The notes under the pieces: model-generated | What the model saw: the letters and a program-made list of their open reading frames with translations, nothing else | What the model was told of the DNA's origin: nothing | Database searches by the model: none | Shown here: positions 1-6,378 of the stretch, piece after piece | How positions within the stretch are numbered: position 1 is the first letter of the stretch | Layout of the letters: every line of letters begins with the position of its first letter | From: JBBRVW01 sp038246545 | GTDB taxonomy: Bacteria; Actinomycetota; Actinomycetes; JACCUZ01 | Reading direction: 5' to 3' | Assembly: GCA_038246545.1 (NCBI GenBank) | Contig: JBBRVW010000056.1 | Span: 1-20,223 of the forward strand | DNA: 20,223 nt | Made by a program: the position numbers and the translations under genes

Positions 1-280
1 CCCCCTGGGGGGGGGGGGGGGCGGCTGTGGCTTGTGTGCGGGGGTGGCTCTGGGGGGGGTGTGGGGGGGGGTTCGGGCGGTTGCCCCGGCTGTCCCCCCG
101 TCCAACGCCCCCGCTGCGCCGCGCCAAGCAACACCGTGGTCTCACCTATCGAGACCGACGGAGCCCAACCCGGCAGGCGAGGGTCGTCCTCGTCCGAAGC
201 CGCCCTGACAGAGCCGTCCACGTCGGGAGAGCTGCGCCGCGCCGCTGGCCACCGACCCCGCCGTCCCCTGAAACCGCGAA
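1..280. other. G-run low-complexity DNA without a supported gene
   Basis: There is a run of 15 G at 7-21, followed by G-runs at 40-44, 52-59 and 63-71. All lie on the plus strand within 71 bases, so the stretch could form a G-quadruplex. The remainder to 280 is GC-rich. Open frames across it translate to Arg/Gly/Pro-rich text with no recognisable domain, so no gene is called. The long G-run at the window edge could also be an assembly or sequencing artefact. Confidence 0.6.
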
Positions 281-312
281 GGGAGCCGCACCCGTAGAAC
301 GGGTGGGCTCCC
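281..312 (-). terminator. Hairpin terminator downstream of the DUF5999 gene
   Basis: The left arm GGGAGCC (281-287) and CACCCG (289-294) pairs perfectly with CGGGTG (300-305) and GGCTCCC (306-312). This gives 13 base pairs with one bulged G at 288 and a 5-nt loop, TAGAA. The hairpin begins 24 bases beyond the stop codon of the minus-strand DUF5999 gene, where a terminator is expected. No U-tract follows, which is common for actinobacterial terminators. It is symmetric and could also stop transcription entering from the left. Confidence 0.7.
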
Positions 313-336
313 TCGGGAGTGCGGCGCGAGACGGAG

Positions 337-534
337 TCAGGCGGCGATGACGTGGTCGGTAGGACGGTGTGGCCCGATGACCGTGCCGTCGGGCAGCAGC
401 TCGCCGGTGTCCTCGAAGAGCACGACCCCGTTGCACAGCAGGCTCCAGCCCTGCTCCGGATGGCAGGCGAGGGTGTGGGCGGCCTCCCGGTCGGGGGCCT
501 GCGCCGAGGGGCACTGCGGCTGGTGCGAACACAT
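337..534 (-). CDS. DUF5999 family small protein
   Basis: This is a 65-residue protein starting MCSHQPQCPS and containing the block HPEQGWSLLCNGVVLFEDTG (residues 25-44). I recognise that block as the signature of the DUF5999 proteins common in Streptomyces and relatives. Their function is unknown. Cys2, His4, Cys8 and Cys24 form a C-x-H-x3-C plus distal Cys arrangement that might bind a metal; that is inference. It is a typical full length for the family. It is transcribed alone, divergently from the polyketide synthase operon, with a clear hairpin 24 bases past its stop. The Shine-Dalgarno upstream of the ATG is weak. Confidence 0.82.
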   Translation of the reverse strand: MCSHQPQCPSAQAPDREAAHTLACHPEQGWSLLCNGVVLFEDTGELLPDGTVIGPHRPTDHVIAA

Positions 535-735
535 GGTCTGCGGCTTTCGTCGGTGCGGGGCGAGCCGGTCGTCCGGCTCCGAGCGGGCCCGTGATGCAGG
601 TCACCTCTACCTTGCCCCCTTAGTGTCGGTCTCACCGCGCACATCTGAAGGGTTCGCGGGCAGAGCAGGGGAAACAGACCGAACGGACGAGGGGCTTGTG
701 GACGACCGGCCAGAGGCGAGCGCAGGGATGGGCGA

Positions 736-1809
736 GTGAGTCAGGTCGTCGCGGTCGCGCCGGCACTCCCGGAGCACCGCTACGCCCAGGAGGAGATCAC
801 CGAGGCCTTCGCCTCGATCGTGCTCCCGCCCGGCGGACAGCGCGCGGTGCTGGACCGGCTGCACCGGAACGCGGGGGTCCGGCACCGGCACCTGGCGCTG
901 CCGCTCGCGGAGTACGCGGGGCTCGACGGGTTCACCGCCGCCAACGACGCGTGGATCCGGGTCGCGACCGAGCTCGGCGCCCGCGCCGTGACGGACGCGC
1001 TCGCGACCGCCGGGCTCACGCCCGGCGACGTCGACCTGATCGTCACCACGTCGGTCACCGGCATCGCCGCACCCAGCCTGGACGCCCGGCTGGTACCGGT
1101 CCTCGGGCTGCGGCCGGACGTCCGCCGGGTTCCCGTCTTCGGCCTCGGCTGCGTCGCGGGGGCCGCCGGCATCGCCCGCGTGCACGATCTGCTGCGCGGT
1201 GACCCGGACGCCGTGGCCGTCCTGCTCTCGGTCGAGCTGTGCTCGCTGACCATCCAGCGCGACGACACGTCGATGGCCAACCTGGTCGGCAGCGGGCTGT
1301 TCGGCGACGGTGCCGCCGCGGTGGTCATGGTGGGGGAGCGGCGCGCCCAACGTCTCGGGCTGCCCGGTCCGCACGTGCTCGCCTCCCGCAGCCGGTTGTA
1401 CCCGGACACCGAGCGGGTGATGGGGTGGGACGTCGGCGGCAGCGGCTTCCGGATCGTCCTCAGCGCGGGGGTGGCGGAGGTCGTCGAGACCTACCTCGGT
1501 GACGACGTCGAGGTCTTCCTCGGGGACCACGATCTCAAGATCGGCGACGTCGACACGTGGGTCGCGCACCCCGGCGGCCCCCGGGTCCTCGAGGCGATGC
1601 AGAACGCGCTGGCCCTGCCGCGGGAGGCGTTCGCCCGCACCTGGTCGTCGCTGGCGCAGGTCGGCAACCTGTCGTCGTCCTCGGTGCTGCATGTCTTCGC
1701 CGACACGCTCGCCGACACGGGGCCGTCGGCGCCGACAGCGGGCACGCCGGGGGTGCTGCTCGCGATGGGGCCGGGCTTCTGCGCCGAGCTGGTGCTGCTC
1801 CGGTGGTGA
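736..1809 (+). CDS. Type III polyketide synthase (chalcone synthase-like, SrsA/ArsC type)
   Basis: This 357-residue protein has the thiolase fold of type III polyketide synthases. The catalytic triad is visible in full: Cys139 in FGLGCVAGAAG, His278 in WVAHPGGP and Asn311 in VGNLSSSS. The usual C-terminal GPGF motif is at residues 345-348. Such enzymes condense a starter acyl-CoA or ACP-bound acyl chain with malonyl units in the cytosol. The GTG start at 736 follows a purine-rich GGGATGGG stretch. The gene opens a three-gene operon and its TGA overlaps the next GTG start by 4 bases. Neighbours (an ICMT-like methyltransferase, then an FAD hydroxylase) match srsABC of Streptomyces griseus, which makes alkylresorcinols and derived quinones. 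Long-chain acyl starter use is therefore the favoured inference; a small-aromatic product is the alternative. Confidence 0.93.
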   Translation: MSQVVAVAPALPEHRYAQEEITEAFASIVLPPGGQRAVLDRLHRNAGVRHRHLALPLAEYAGLDGFTAANDAWIRVATELGARAVTDALATAGLTPGDVDLIVTTSVTGIAAPSLDARLVPVLGLRPDVRRVPVFGLGCVAGAAGIARVHDLLRGDPDAVAVLLSVELCSLTIQRDDTSMANLVGSGLFGDGAAAVVMVGERRAQRLGLPGPHVLASRSRLYPDTERVMGWDVGGSGFRIVLSAGVAEVVETYLGDDVEVFLGDHDLKIGDVDTWVAHPGGPRVLEAMQNALALPREAFARTWSSLAQVGNLSSSSVLHVFADTLADTGPSAPTAGTPGVLLAMGPGFCAELVLLRW

Positions 1810-2351
1810 CCAGCCACGCGTGGTTCCTCGCGCTCGTCCTCGCCGTCGGGCTGGAGCGGGTGGCCGAGCTCGTCGTCAGCGAGCGCAACCGGCGCTGGTC
1901 GCTGGCGCAGGGCGGGGTCGAGACCGGCGGTGGTCACTACCCGCTGATGGTGCTGCTGCACACCGGGCTGCTCGTCGGGGCCCTGGTCGAGGTGCTGATG
2001 GGCGACCGGCCGTTCCACGGCTGGCTGGGCTGGCCGATGCTGCTGCTCGTGCTCGCGTCCCAGGGGCTGCGCTGGTGGTGCATCACCACCCTCGGCCGGC
2101 AGTGGTGCACGCGGGTCGTCGTGGTCCCCGGGATGACCGCCGTCACCGGCGGGCCGTACCGGTTCCTCCGGCACCCCAACTACCTCGCCGTCGTCGTCGA
2201 AGGCTTCGCCCTGCCGCTCGTGCACACGGCCTGGCTGACGGCCCTGGTCTTCACGGGTGCCAACGCCGTCCTGCTGCGGACCCGGGTGGCCACCGAGGAG
2301 AGTGCCCTCGCGTCGCTGTCCCCGGCAGCCCCACCTCGACCGGCGGCGTGA
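1806..2351 (+). CDS. Isoprenylcysteine carboxyl methyltransferase-like membrane methyltransferase (SrsB-like)
   Basis: This is a 181-residue membrane protein of the ICMT/PEMT superfamily. Hydrophobic segments lie near residues 5-22, 46-66, 73-90 and 128-154. The conserved SAM-binding core GGPYRFLRHPNYLAVVVE is at 115-132, followed by the second family block RTRVATEESAL at 158-168. Two GTG codons are possible (1803, 1806). I chose 1806 because it forms a GTGA overlap with the polyketide synthase stop, indicating translational coupling. In srsABC-type operons the homologue O-methylates the alkylresorcinol made by the synthase. By position this protein should methylate a lipidic phenol at the membrane rather than a prenylated protein, since bacteria lack CAAX prenylation. 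Confidence 0.88.
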   Translation: MTSHAWFLALVLAVGLERVAELVVSERNRRWSLAQGGVETGGGHYPLMVLLHTGLLVGALVEVLMGDRPFHGWLGWPMLLLVLASQGLRWWCITTLGRQWCTRVVVVPGMTAVTGGPYRFLRHPNYLAVVVEGFALPLVHTAWLTALVFTGANAVLLRTRVATEESALASLSPAAPPRPAA

Positions 2352-2352
2352 C

Positions 2353-3381
2353 GTGCCCGACGTCGACCTGCTGGTCGCCGGAGCTGGTCCGGTCGGCCTG
2401 GCAGCCGCGCTGCACGCGCGCGCCGCGGGTCTCACCGTCGCGGTGGTCGAGCCCCGCACCGACCCGGTCGACAAGGCGTGCGGCGAGGGGCTGATGCCCG
2501 CCGCTCTGGCCGAGCTCCGGGGTCTCGGCGTCGAGCCGGTCGGCCGCCCGTTCGTGGGTATCCGGTACCTCGCCCCCGGACGGGCTGTGTCGGCCACCTT
2601 CCGCGACGGACCGGGCCTCGGGGTGCGGCGCACCGCGCTGCACGCGGTGCTGGTTGCGCAGGCCGACGTTGCCGGGGTGACGCGCGTTCGGGGCAGGGTC
2701 GGACCGGTCGAGCAGGACGCGTTCGGGGTCTCCGCCGGTGGGCTGCGCGCCTCCTGGCTGCTGGCCGCCGACGGCCTGCACTCGCCACTGCGGCGGGCGA
2801 TCGGCCTCGAGCGGGCCGCCCCCGGCGGCCGCCGCTACGGCCTGCGCCGGCACTACGCGGTCCGGCCCTGGTCCGACCGGGTGGAGGTGCACTGGGCCGA
2901 GCACACCGAGGCCTACGTCACCCCGGTGGCCGACGGGCTGGTCGGGGTGGCCCTGCTCGGGGGTGACCGCGGCCGCCTGCCCTACGACGAGGCGCTGGCC
3001 TGCTTCCCGAGGCTGCTCGCGCGGCTGCGCGGGGCCGAGGCAGTCACCGACGTCCGCGGGGCCGGACCGTTGCGCCAGGTGGCGGCCAGCCCGCGTGCCG
3101 GCCGGGTCCTGCTCGTCGGTGACGCCGCCGGCTACGTCGACGCGCTCACCGGCGAGGGGCTGGCCGTGGGGCTGGCGACGGCCCGGGTGGCCGTCGGTGC
3201 CGTGGCTACCGGGCGGCCGGAGACCTACCCGGCGGCCTGGCGTGCGGCGACCCGCCGCTACCGCTGGTCGGCCGGAGTGCTGCTCGTCGTGGCCGGACGT
3301 CCGCTCCTGCGCCGGGGGCTGGTCCCGGCGGCTGCTGCTCTGCCGGCCGTGTTCGGTCTGGCTGTCGACCACGTCGCCTGA
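2353..3381 (+). CDS. FAD-dependent aromatic hydroxylase / geranylgeranyl-reductase-family flavoprotein (SrsC-like)
   Basis: This 342-residue flavoprotein has the Rossmann fingerprint GAGPVG at 10-15, the acidic end of beta-2 at VVEP (31-34), KACGEGLMP at 41-49, a DG motif at 140-141 and the FAD-ribityl motif VLLVGDAAGYVDALTGEG at 252-269. These place it in the PHBH-like monooxygenase / GGR family. The GTG start at 2353 lies one base after the previous stop and directly precedes the first beta-strand (PDVDLLVAGAG), so upstream in-frame starts are unlikely. In the srs pathway the flavoprotein hydroxylates the methylated alkylresorcinol and gives hydroquinone/quinone lipids. The same oxidation is inferred here. 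A reductase role on isoprenoid chains is the alternative. Confidence 0.88.
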   Translation: MPDVDLLVAGAGPVGLAAALHARAAGLTVAVVEPRTDPVDKACGEGLMPAALAELRGLGVEPVGRPFVGIRYLAPGRAVSATFRDGPGLGVRRTALHAVLVAQADVAGVTRVRGRVGPVEQDAFGVSAGGLRASWLLAADGLHSPLRRAIGLERAAPGGRRYGLRRHYAVRPWSDRVEVHWAEHTEAYVTPVADGLVGVALLGGDRGRLPYDEALACFPRLLARLRGAEAVTDVRGAGPLRQVAASPRAGRVLLVGDAAGYVDALTGEGLAVGLATARVAVGAVATGRPETYPAAWRAATRRYRWSAGVLLVVAGRPLLRRGLVPAAAALPAVFGLAVDHVA

Positions 3382-3391
3382 TCGCACGGCG

Positions 3392-3424
3392 CCCCGGCAC
3401 CGCCGCCGTCGGGTCGCGCCGGGG
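3392..3424 (+). terminator. Possible hairpin between the PKS operon and the PAP2 gene
   Basis: CCCCGGC (3392-3398) is perfectly complementary to GCCGGGG (3418-3424), with a 19-nt loop. It starts 10 bases after the flavoprotein stop and ends before the PAP2 start at 3468. The loop is long and no U-tract follows. It could be a weak terminator or attenuator, or chance pairing in GC-rich DNA. Confidence 0.3.
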
Positions 3425-3467
3425 TTACGGCGCGACAACTGTCGGAGGTTCGTGGGACGATCGCCCG

Positions 3468-4478
3468 GTGCGGTACGGTGCGACGCTCGGGGGGGCCGGG
3501 CGCAAGGACGGCGTCGCCGCACGCCCGCTTGCGCGGCCGTCCCGGCCCGGCCTGGTCCGCGAGGTCGTCCTGCTCACCGCGTTGTTCCTCGTCTACCGGC
3601 TCGGCCGGCTGGCGATCTCGGGGCACGACGACCTGGCGATCGCTAACGCCTGGCACGTGTGGGACGTCGAGCGGCTGCTCCGCCTCCCCGACGAGGAGAC
3701 CCTGCAGGAGTGGGTCCTCCAGTGGCCCGACGTGCTGAAGGCCGCCAACTGGTACTACGTCGGGGTCCACTTCCCGATCACCCTGGGGTTCCTCGCCTGG
3801 GGGTGGCTGCGCCGCCCGCCGGCCGAGTACCGCTGGGCCCGCCGGCTGATCATCACGCTGACCGCGTTCGCGCTGGTGCTGCACGTCGCGATGCCGCTGG
3901 CCCCGCCGCGGATGCTGTCCAGCCTGGGGTTCCTCGACACGATGGCCGCGTTCGGCCCGTCGGCCTACGGCGGCGGCGCGGCGACGGTCGCCAACCAGTT
4001 CGCCGCCATGCCCAGCCTGCACGTCGGCTGGGCGCTGTTGCTCGCCGTGGTCGTCGTCCGGACTGCTCGCAACCGTTGGCGCTGGCTGATCGTGGCGCAC
4101 CCGGTCCTCACCACGGCGGTGGTCGTCGTGACGGCCAACCACTACTGGGTCGACGCCGTCGTGGCGGCGGTCCTGCTGGGTCTCGTGCTGCTGGTGACCC
4201 CCCGGCCGCTCGGTGTGCCCCCGTCGCGGCTCTGGCGCCGGGTGACCCGCCGCCCGGCCGTGCCGGCCGACCGGACCGCAAACGATCAGGCCGATCAGGC
4301 CAAGGCGACGAGGAACACCGGCTCGCTGGTCGGCCGGTCCGAGCCGGACGCCGGCTCGACCGTGACGCCGACGGCGTCGGCCGGCCCCAGGTTCGTGACC
4401 ACACCGGTGAGCTCGCCACCGCGGCCGAGGACACCGGCCGATGTCGACTCCTGCCCCCGGATCCGCCACAGCTGGTAG
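3468..4478 (+). CDS. PAP2 / Aur1-like integral membrane phosphatase
   Basis: This 336-residue protein has a GTG start at 3468. Membrane segments are predicted near residues 31-50, 97-113, 126-142, 183-199, 206-223 and 228-244. The PAP2 signature is visible as PLAPPRM (143-149), AAMPSLHVGW (179-188; the SxH motif) and NHYWVDAVV (224-232; the catalytic H and D). This is the PAP2_3/Aur1 subtype, which acts on lipid phosphates or transfers phospho-head-groups at the outer membrane face. The fold ends near residue 250. The last 70 or so residues are Pro/Thr/Ser-rich and arise from sequence antisense to rskA, so they look like read-through rather than a domain. The gene lies 86 bases behind the PKS operon on the same strand and may add lipid-phosphate processing to it, or be independent. 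Confidence 0.85.
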   Translation: MRYGATLGGAGRKDGVAARPLARPSRPGLVREVVLLTALFLVYRLGRLAISGHDDLAIANAWHVWDVERLLRLPDEETLQEWVLQWPDVLKAANWYYVGVHFPITLGFLAWGWLRRPPAEYRWARRLIITLTAFALVLHVAMPLAPPRMLSSLGFLDTMAAFGPSAYGGGAATVANQFAAMPSLHVGWALLLAVVVVRTARNRWRWLIVAHPVLTTAVVVVTANHYWVDAVVAAVLLGLVLLVTPRPLGVPPSRLWRRVTRRPAVPADRTANDQADQAKATRNTGSLVGRSEPDAGSTVTPTASAGPRFVTTPVSSPPRPRTPADVDSCPRIRHSW

Positions 4479-5011
4479 GCGCGGCCGTCCGGCAGCGCTG
4501 GTAGGTCGCTGCCGTGGAACACGGCGAAGTGCCCGGCGGCGATGACGGTACCGGTGCCGCCGCCGCTGACGGCAACGGTGCGCTCCACACCGTCCGGGTC
4601 GGTGGCGACCGACGCGACCCGGGCGGCCATCTGGCGCGCCTCCGCGGCCCGGTCCTGCTCGACGGCTGCGAGCCAGCCGAGCCCACCCGCGACGACGAGC
4701 AGCGCTGCCGCGGCCGCCGACGCCGGCTGCTGGTACCACGCGCGCCGCCGACGGCGGGCGTCCAGGTCGGCGACGGGGGGGGAGACCTGCCGGGTGCGTG
4801 CCGCCTCGGCCAGCACCCGCTCGCGCATCCCGGCCGGTGCCGGCTCGGACGCGCCGAGCGCCAGCCGGGCCGTGGTCGCCGAGAGCTCGGCGACCTCCTG
4901 ACGGCAGGCCGCGCAGTCGGCGAGGTGAGCGTCGAACGCCTCACGCTCCTCCGCGTCGAGGGCGTCGGCGGCGTACGCGCCGGTCAGGAGGTGCAGCTCG
5001 TGGTCGCTCAC
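4295..5011 (-). CDS. rskA: Anti-sigma-K factor RskA
   Basis: This 238-residue single-pass membrane anti-sigma factor has an N-terminal zinc-associated domain with the H-x3-C-x2-C motif at His29, Cys33 and Cys36. One transmembrane helix spans about 96-117, and an extracytoplasmic RskA-type domain runs to the C-terminus, with features such as GTVIAAGHFAVFHGSDLPAL and GRAYQLWRI. It should hold SigK inactive at the membrane until regulated proteolysis. The GTG start at 5011 overlaps the sigK TGA by 4 bases, so the pair is translationally coupled. Its last 184 bases overlap the convergent PAP2 gene. The substrate stress is not evident from the sequence. Confidence 0.92.
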   Translation of the reverse strand: MSDHELHLLTGAYAADALDAEEREAFDAHLADCAACRQEVAELSATTARLALGASEPAPAGMRERVLAEAARTRQVSPPVADLDARRRRRAWYQQPASAAAAALLVVAGGLGWLAAVEQDRAAEARQMAARVASVATDPDGVERTVAVSGGGTGTVIAAGHFAVFHGSDLPALPDGRAYQLWRIRGQESTSAGVLGRGGELTGVVTNLGPADAVGVTVEPASGSDRPTSEPVFLVALA

Positions 5012-5634
5012 GCCGTCACCCCCAGGCAGTCGCGCAGCCGGATCAGCCCGTCGCGCATCCGTGTCTTCACCGTGCCGAGCGGCACGTCGAGGAGCTCGGC
5101 GACCTCGCGGTAGGTGTGGCCGCCGTAGTAGGCCAGTGTCACCGACTCGCGCTGGAGGTCCGTCAGGCCCTCGAGGCAGCGGCGGACCTGCTCCTGCTCG
5201 AGGCGGGTCTCCACCCGGTCGGCGACCACGTCGAAGGGCGGCTCGTGGTCGCGCAGGGCGACCTTCGCCTCGCGGTCGTGTGCCGCCTGCGCCGACCGGA
5301 CGCGGTCGATAGCACGCCGGTGGGCCATCGTGTGGATCCAGGTCGTCGCGCTGCCCCGGGCCGCGTCGAACCGGGTGGCCGTGCGCCACACCTCCAGGAG
5401 CACCTCCTGGGCGACCTCCTCGGACTGTGCCGGGTCGCGGAGCACACGGCGGATCACGCCGAAGACGGAGTTGCCGACGCGGTCGTAGAGGATCTCGAAG
5501 GCAGGACTGTCGCCACGGGCCACCCGGCCGAGCAGGCCCTCGAGGGTGTCCGGGCCGGTCTCGCCGACTGCGCGAGGAGCACGCCGGAGGGAGGCCATGC
5601 CGGACATGGTGTCATCCACGCTGGTGACGGTCAT
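5008..5634 (-). CDS. sigK: ECF RNA polymerase sigma factor SigK
   Basis: This is a 208-residue ECF sigma factor. Region 2 covers about 31-115 (LLGRVARGD, AFEILYDRV, AQEVLLEVW, TTWIHTMAHRRAIDRVR) and region 4 about 150-205 (ECLEGL-type helix, REVAELLDVPLGTVKTRMRDGL). Cys153 and Cys203 sit in the RRCL and RDCL positions. Their 50-residue spacing equals that of the redox-sensing Cys133/Cys183 pair of Mycobacterium tuberculosis SigK. The frame is open to a GTG at 5673, but the ATG at 5634 has an ideal AGGAGG (5643-5648) 8 bases upstream, so that start is chosen. It heads a sigK-rskA operon and a SigK-type promoter lies upstream, suggesting autoregulation. Confidence 0.93.
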   Translation of the reverse strand: MTVTSVDDTMSGMASLRRAPRAVGETGPDTLEGLLGRVARGDSPAFEILYDRVGNSVFGVIRRVLRDPAQSEEVAQEVLLEVWRTATRFDAARGSATTWIHTMAHRRAIDRVRSAQAAHDREAKVALRDHEPPFDVVADRVETRLEQEQVRRCLEGLTDLQRESVTLAYYGGHTYREVAELLDVPLGTVKTRMRDGLIRLRDCLGVTA

Positions 5635-5642
5635 GCGGCCCG

Positions 5643-5648
5643 CCTCCT
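5643..5648 (-). promoter_or_regulatory. Shine-Dalgarno that sets the sigK start
   Basis: AGGAGG on the minus strand lies 8 bases before the ATG at 5634. The competing GTG start at 5673 has no such site. This moves the start 13 codons downstream of the longest open frame. Confidence 0.8.
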
Positions 5649-5724
5649 CACGCTCCGACGTCGTCGTGGCCACGCGGGCCTGCCCGGGGCTCCGGGAACG
5701 CCCATGCTGCTGTTGTCGGCGAGG

Positions 5725-5752
5725 ATTCGGAGTGGGCGCGGCAAGGGTTTGG
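5725..5752 (-). promoter_or_regulatory. Candidate SigK-dependent promoter of sigK-rskA
   Basis: On the minus strand CCAAAC (5752-5747) is followed after 16 bases by CCGAAT (5730-5725). The published mycobacterial SigK consensus, as I recall it, is CCATCC, 16-17 bases, CCGAAT. The -10 here matches exactly and the -35 at 4 of 6 positions. Transcription would start near 5718 and leave a leader of about 84 bases before the ATG at 5634. Confidence 0.55.
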
Positions 5753-5808
5753 TCAGGGTCCGGCAGGCGGACCGGAGCCGGGTGGCAGCGCCGGCCGCGA
5801 AGACTGCA

Positions 5809-6378
5809 TCAGGTGCGGCCGTCGGTCTCCTGCGCCTCGTACAGGGTGTCCTGCCGGGGTGCGGACCGGCCGCCGCGCGCCTGCCCCGCCCAGTCGGCGT
5901 GCAGGACCGCATAGCCCGCCTCGCGCAGGGTGTCGACGACGTCGGAGTCGTCGTCGACGACGATCTCGACCGCGCGCCCGACGCCGAGCCGTCCCAGCGC
6001 GTCGAGCTTCATGACCCGGGCCGGCCGGAAATCGCGGGCCGGCCGCATCCACAGCGGCCCCGGCGGCAGCTCGTGCCGGGCCAGCCAACGCTGCGTGACC
6101 CGGCGCAGGTGCTCCGGCCGACCGGTGAGGTAGGCCAGGTCGTGCTCACCCGCCAGCTCGGCCGCCAGGGCCAGCCCGACGGGGAGCGGCGGGTCGCGCT
6201 CGGCGGCGGCGAAGAACGCACCCCAGTCCTTCCGGCCACCCTCGAGGTGGTGCAACCGGTGGGCGACGTCGGCGAGCACGCCGTCGACGTCGAGCACGGC
6301 CAGCCCGCGGGTCCCGTCGGACGCGTCGGTCGGCGCCGTCGGCGCGGTCGGCGCGGTCGCTCCCGGGGTGCCCGTCAC
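5809..6378 (-). CDS. HAD-superfamily phosphatase (polynucleotide-kinase-phosphatase-like)
   Basis: This 189-residue HAD-fold protein has motif I at LAVLDVDGVLADV (26-38; Asp30 nucleophile, Asp32 acid), motif II LTGRP at 84-88 (Thr85), a candidate motif III lysine at Lys124, and the acidic motif IV VVDDDSDVVDTL at 140-151. The YLTGRPEHLRRVTQRWL helix and small cap recall the phosphatase domain of polynucleotide kinase. The first 20 residues are a low-complexity APT repeat. The GTG start overlaps the sbcC TGA by 4 bases, so it is co-translated behind the SbcCD nuclease. That suggests a role in DNA-end or nucleotide processing, but the substrate is not shown. Other HAD phosphatases remain possible. 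Confidence 0.75.
   Translation of the reverse strand: MTGTPGATAPTAPTAPTDASDGTRGLAVLDVDGVLADVAHRLHHLEGGRKDWGAFFAAAERDPPLPVGLALAAELAGEHDLAYLTGRPEHLRRVTQRWLARHELPPGPLWMRPARDFRPARVMKLDALGRLGVGRAVEIVVDDDSDVVDTLREAGYAVLHADWAGQARGGRSAPRQDTLYEAQETDGRT

Noticed and set aside
27..350. Two plus-strand frames across the G-run region
   Set aside because: The products are compositionally biased (Gly/Arg/Pro) and unlike any family, and the frames end in the DUF5999 terminator region.
621..626. TAGTGT as a -10 box for the polyketide synthase operon
   Set aside because: It has TAnnnT form but no -35 at the right distance, and it lies 110 bases from the start. The evidence is too weak to list as a promoter.
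607..1692. 361-residue minus-strand open frame antisense to the type III polyketide synthase
   Set aside because: Its translation is Arg/Asp/Pro-rich with no domain. The opposite strand has a full PKS triad, and long antisense frames are expected at this GC content.
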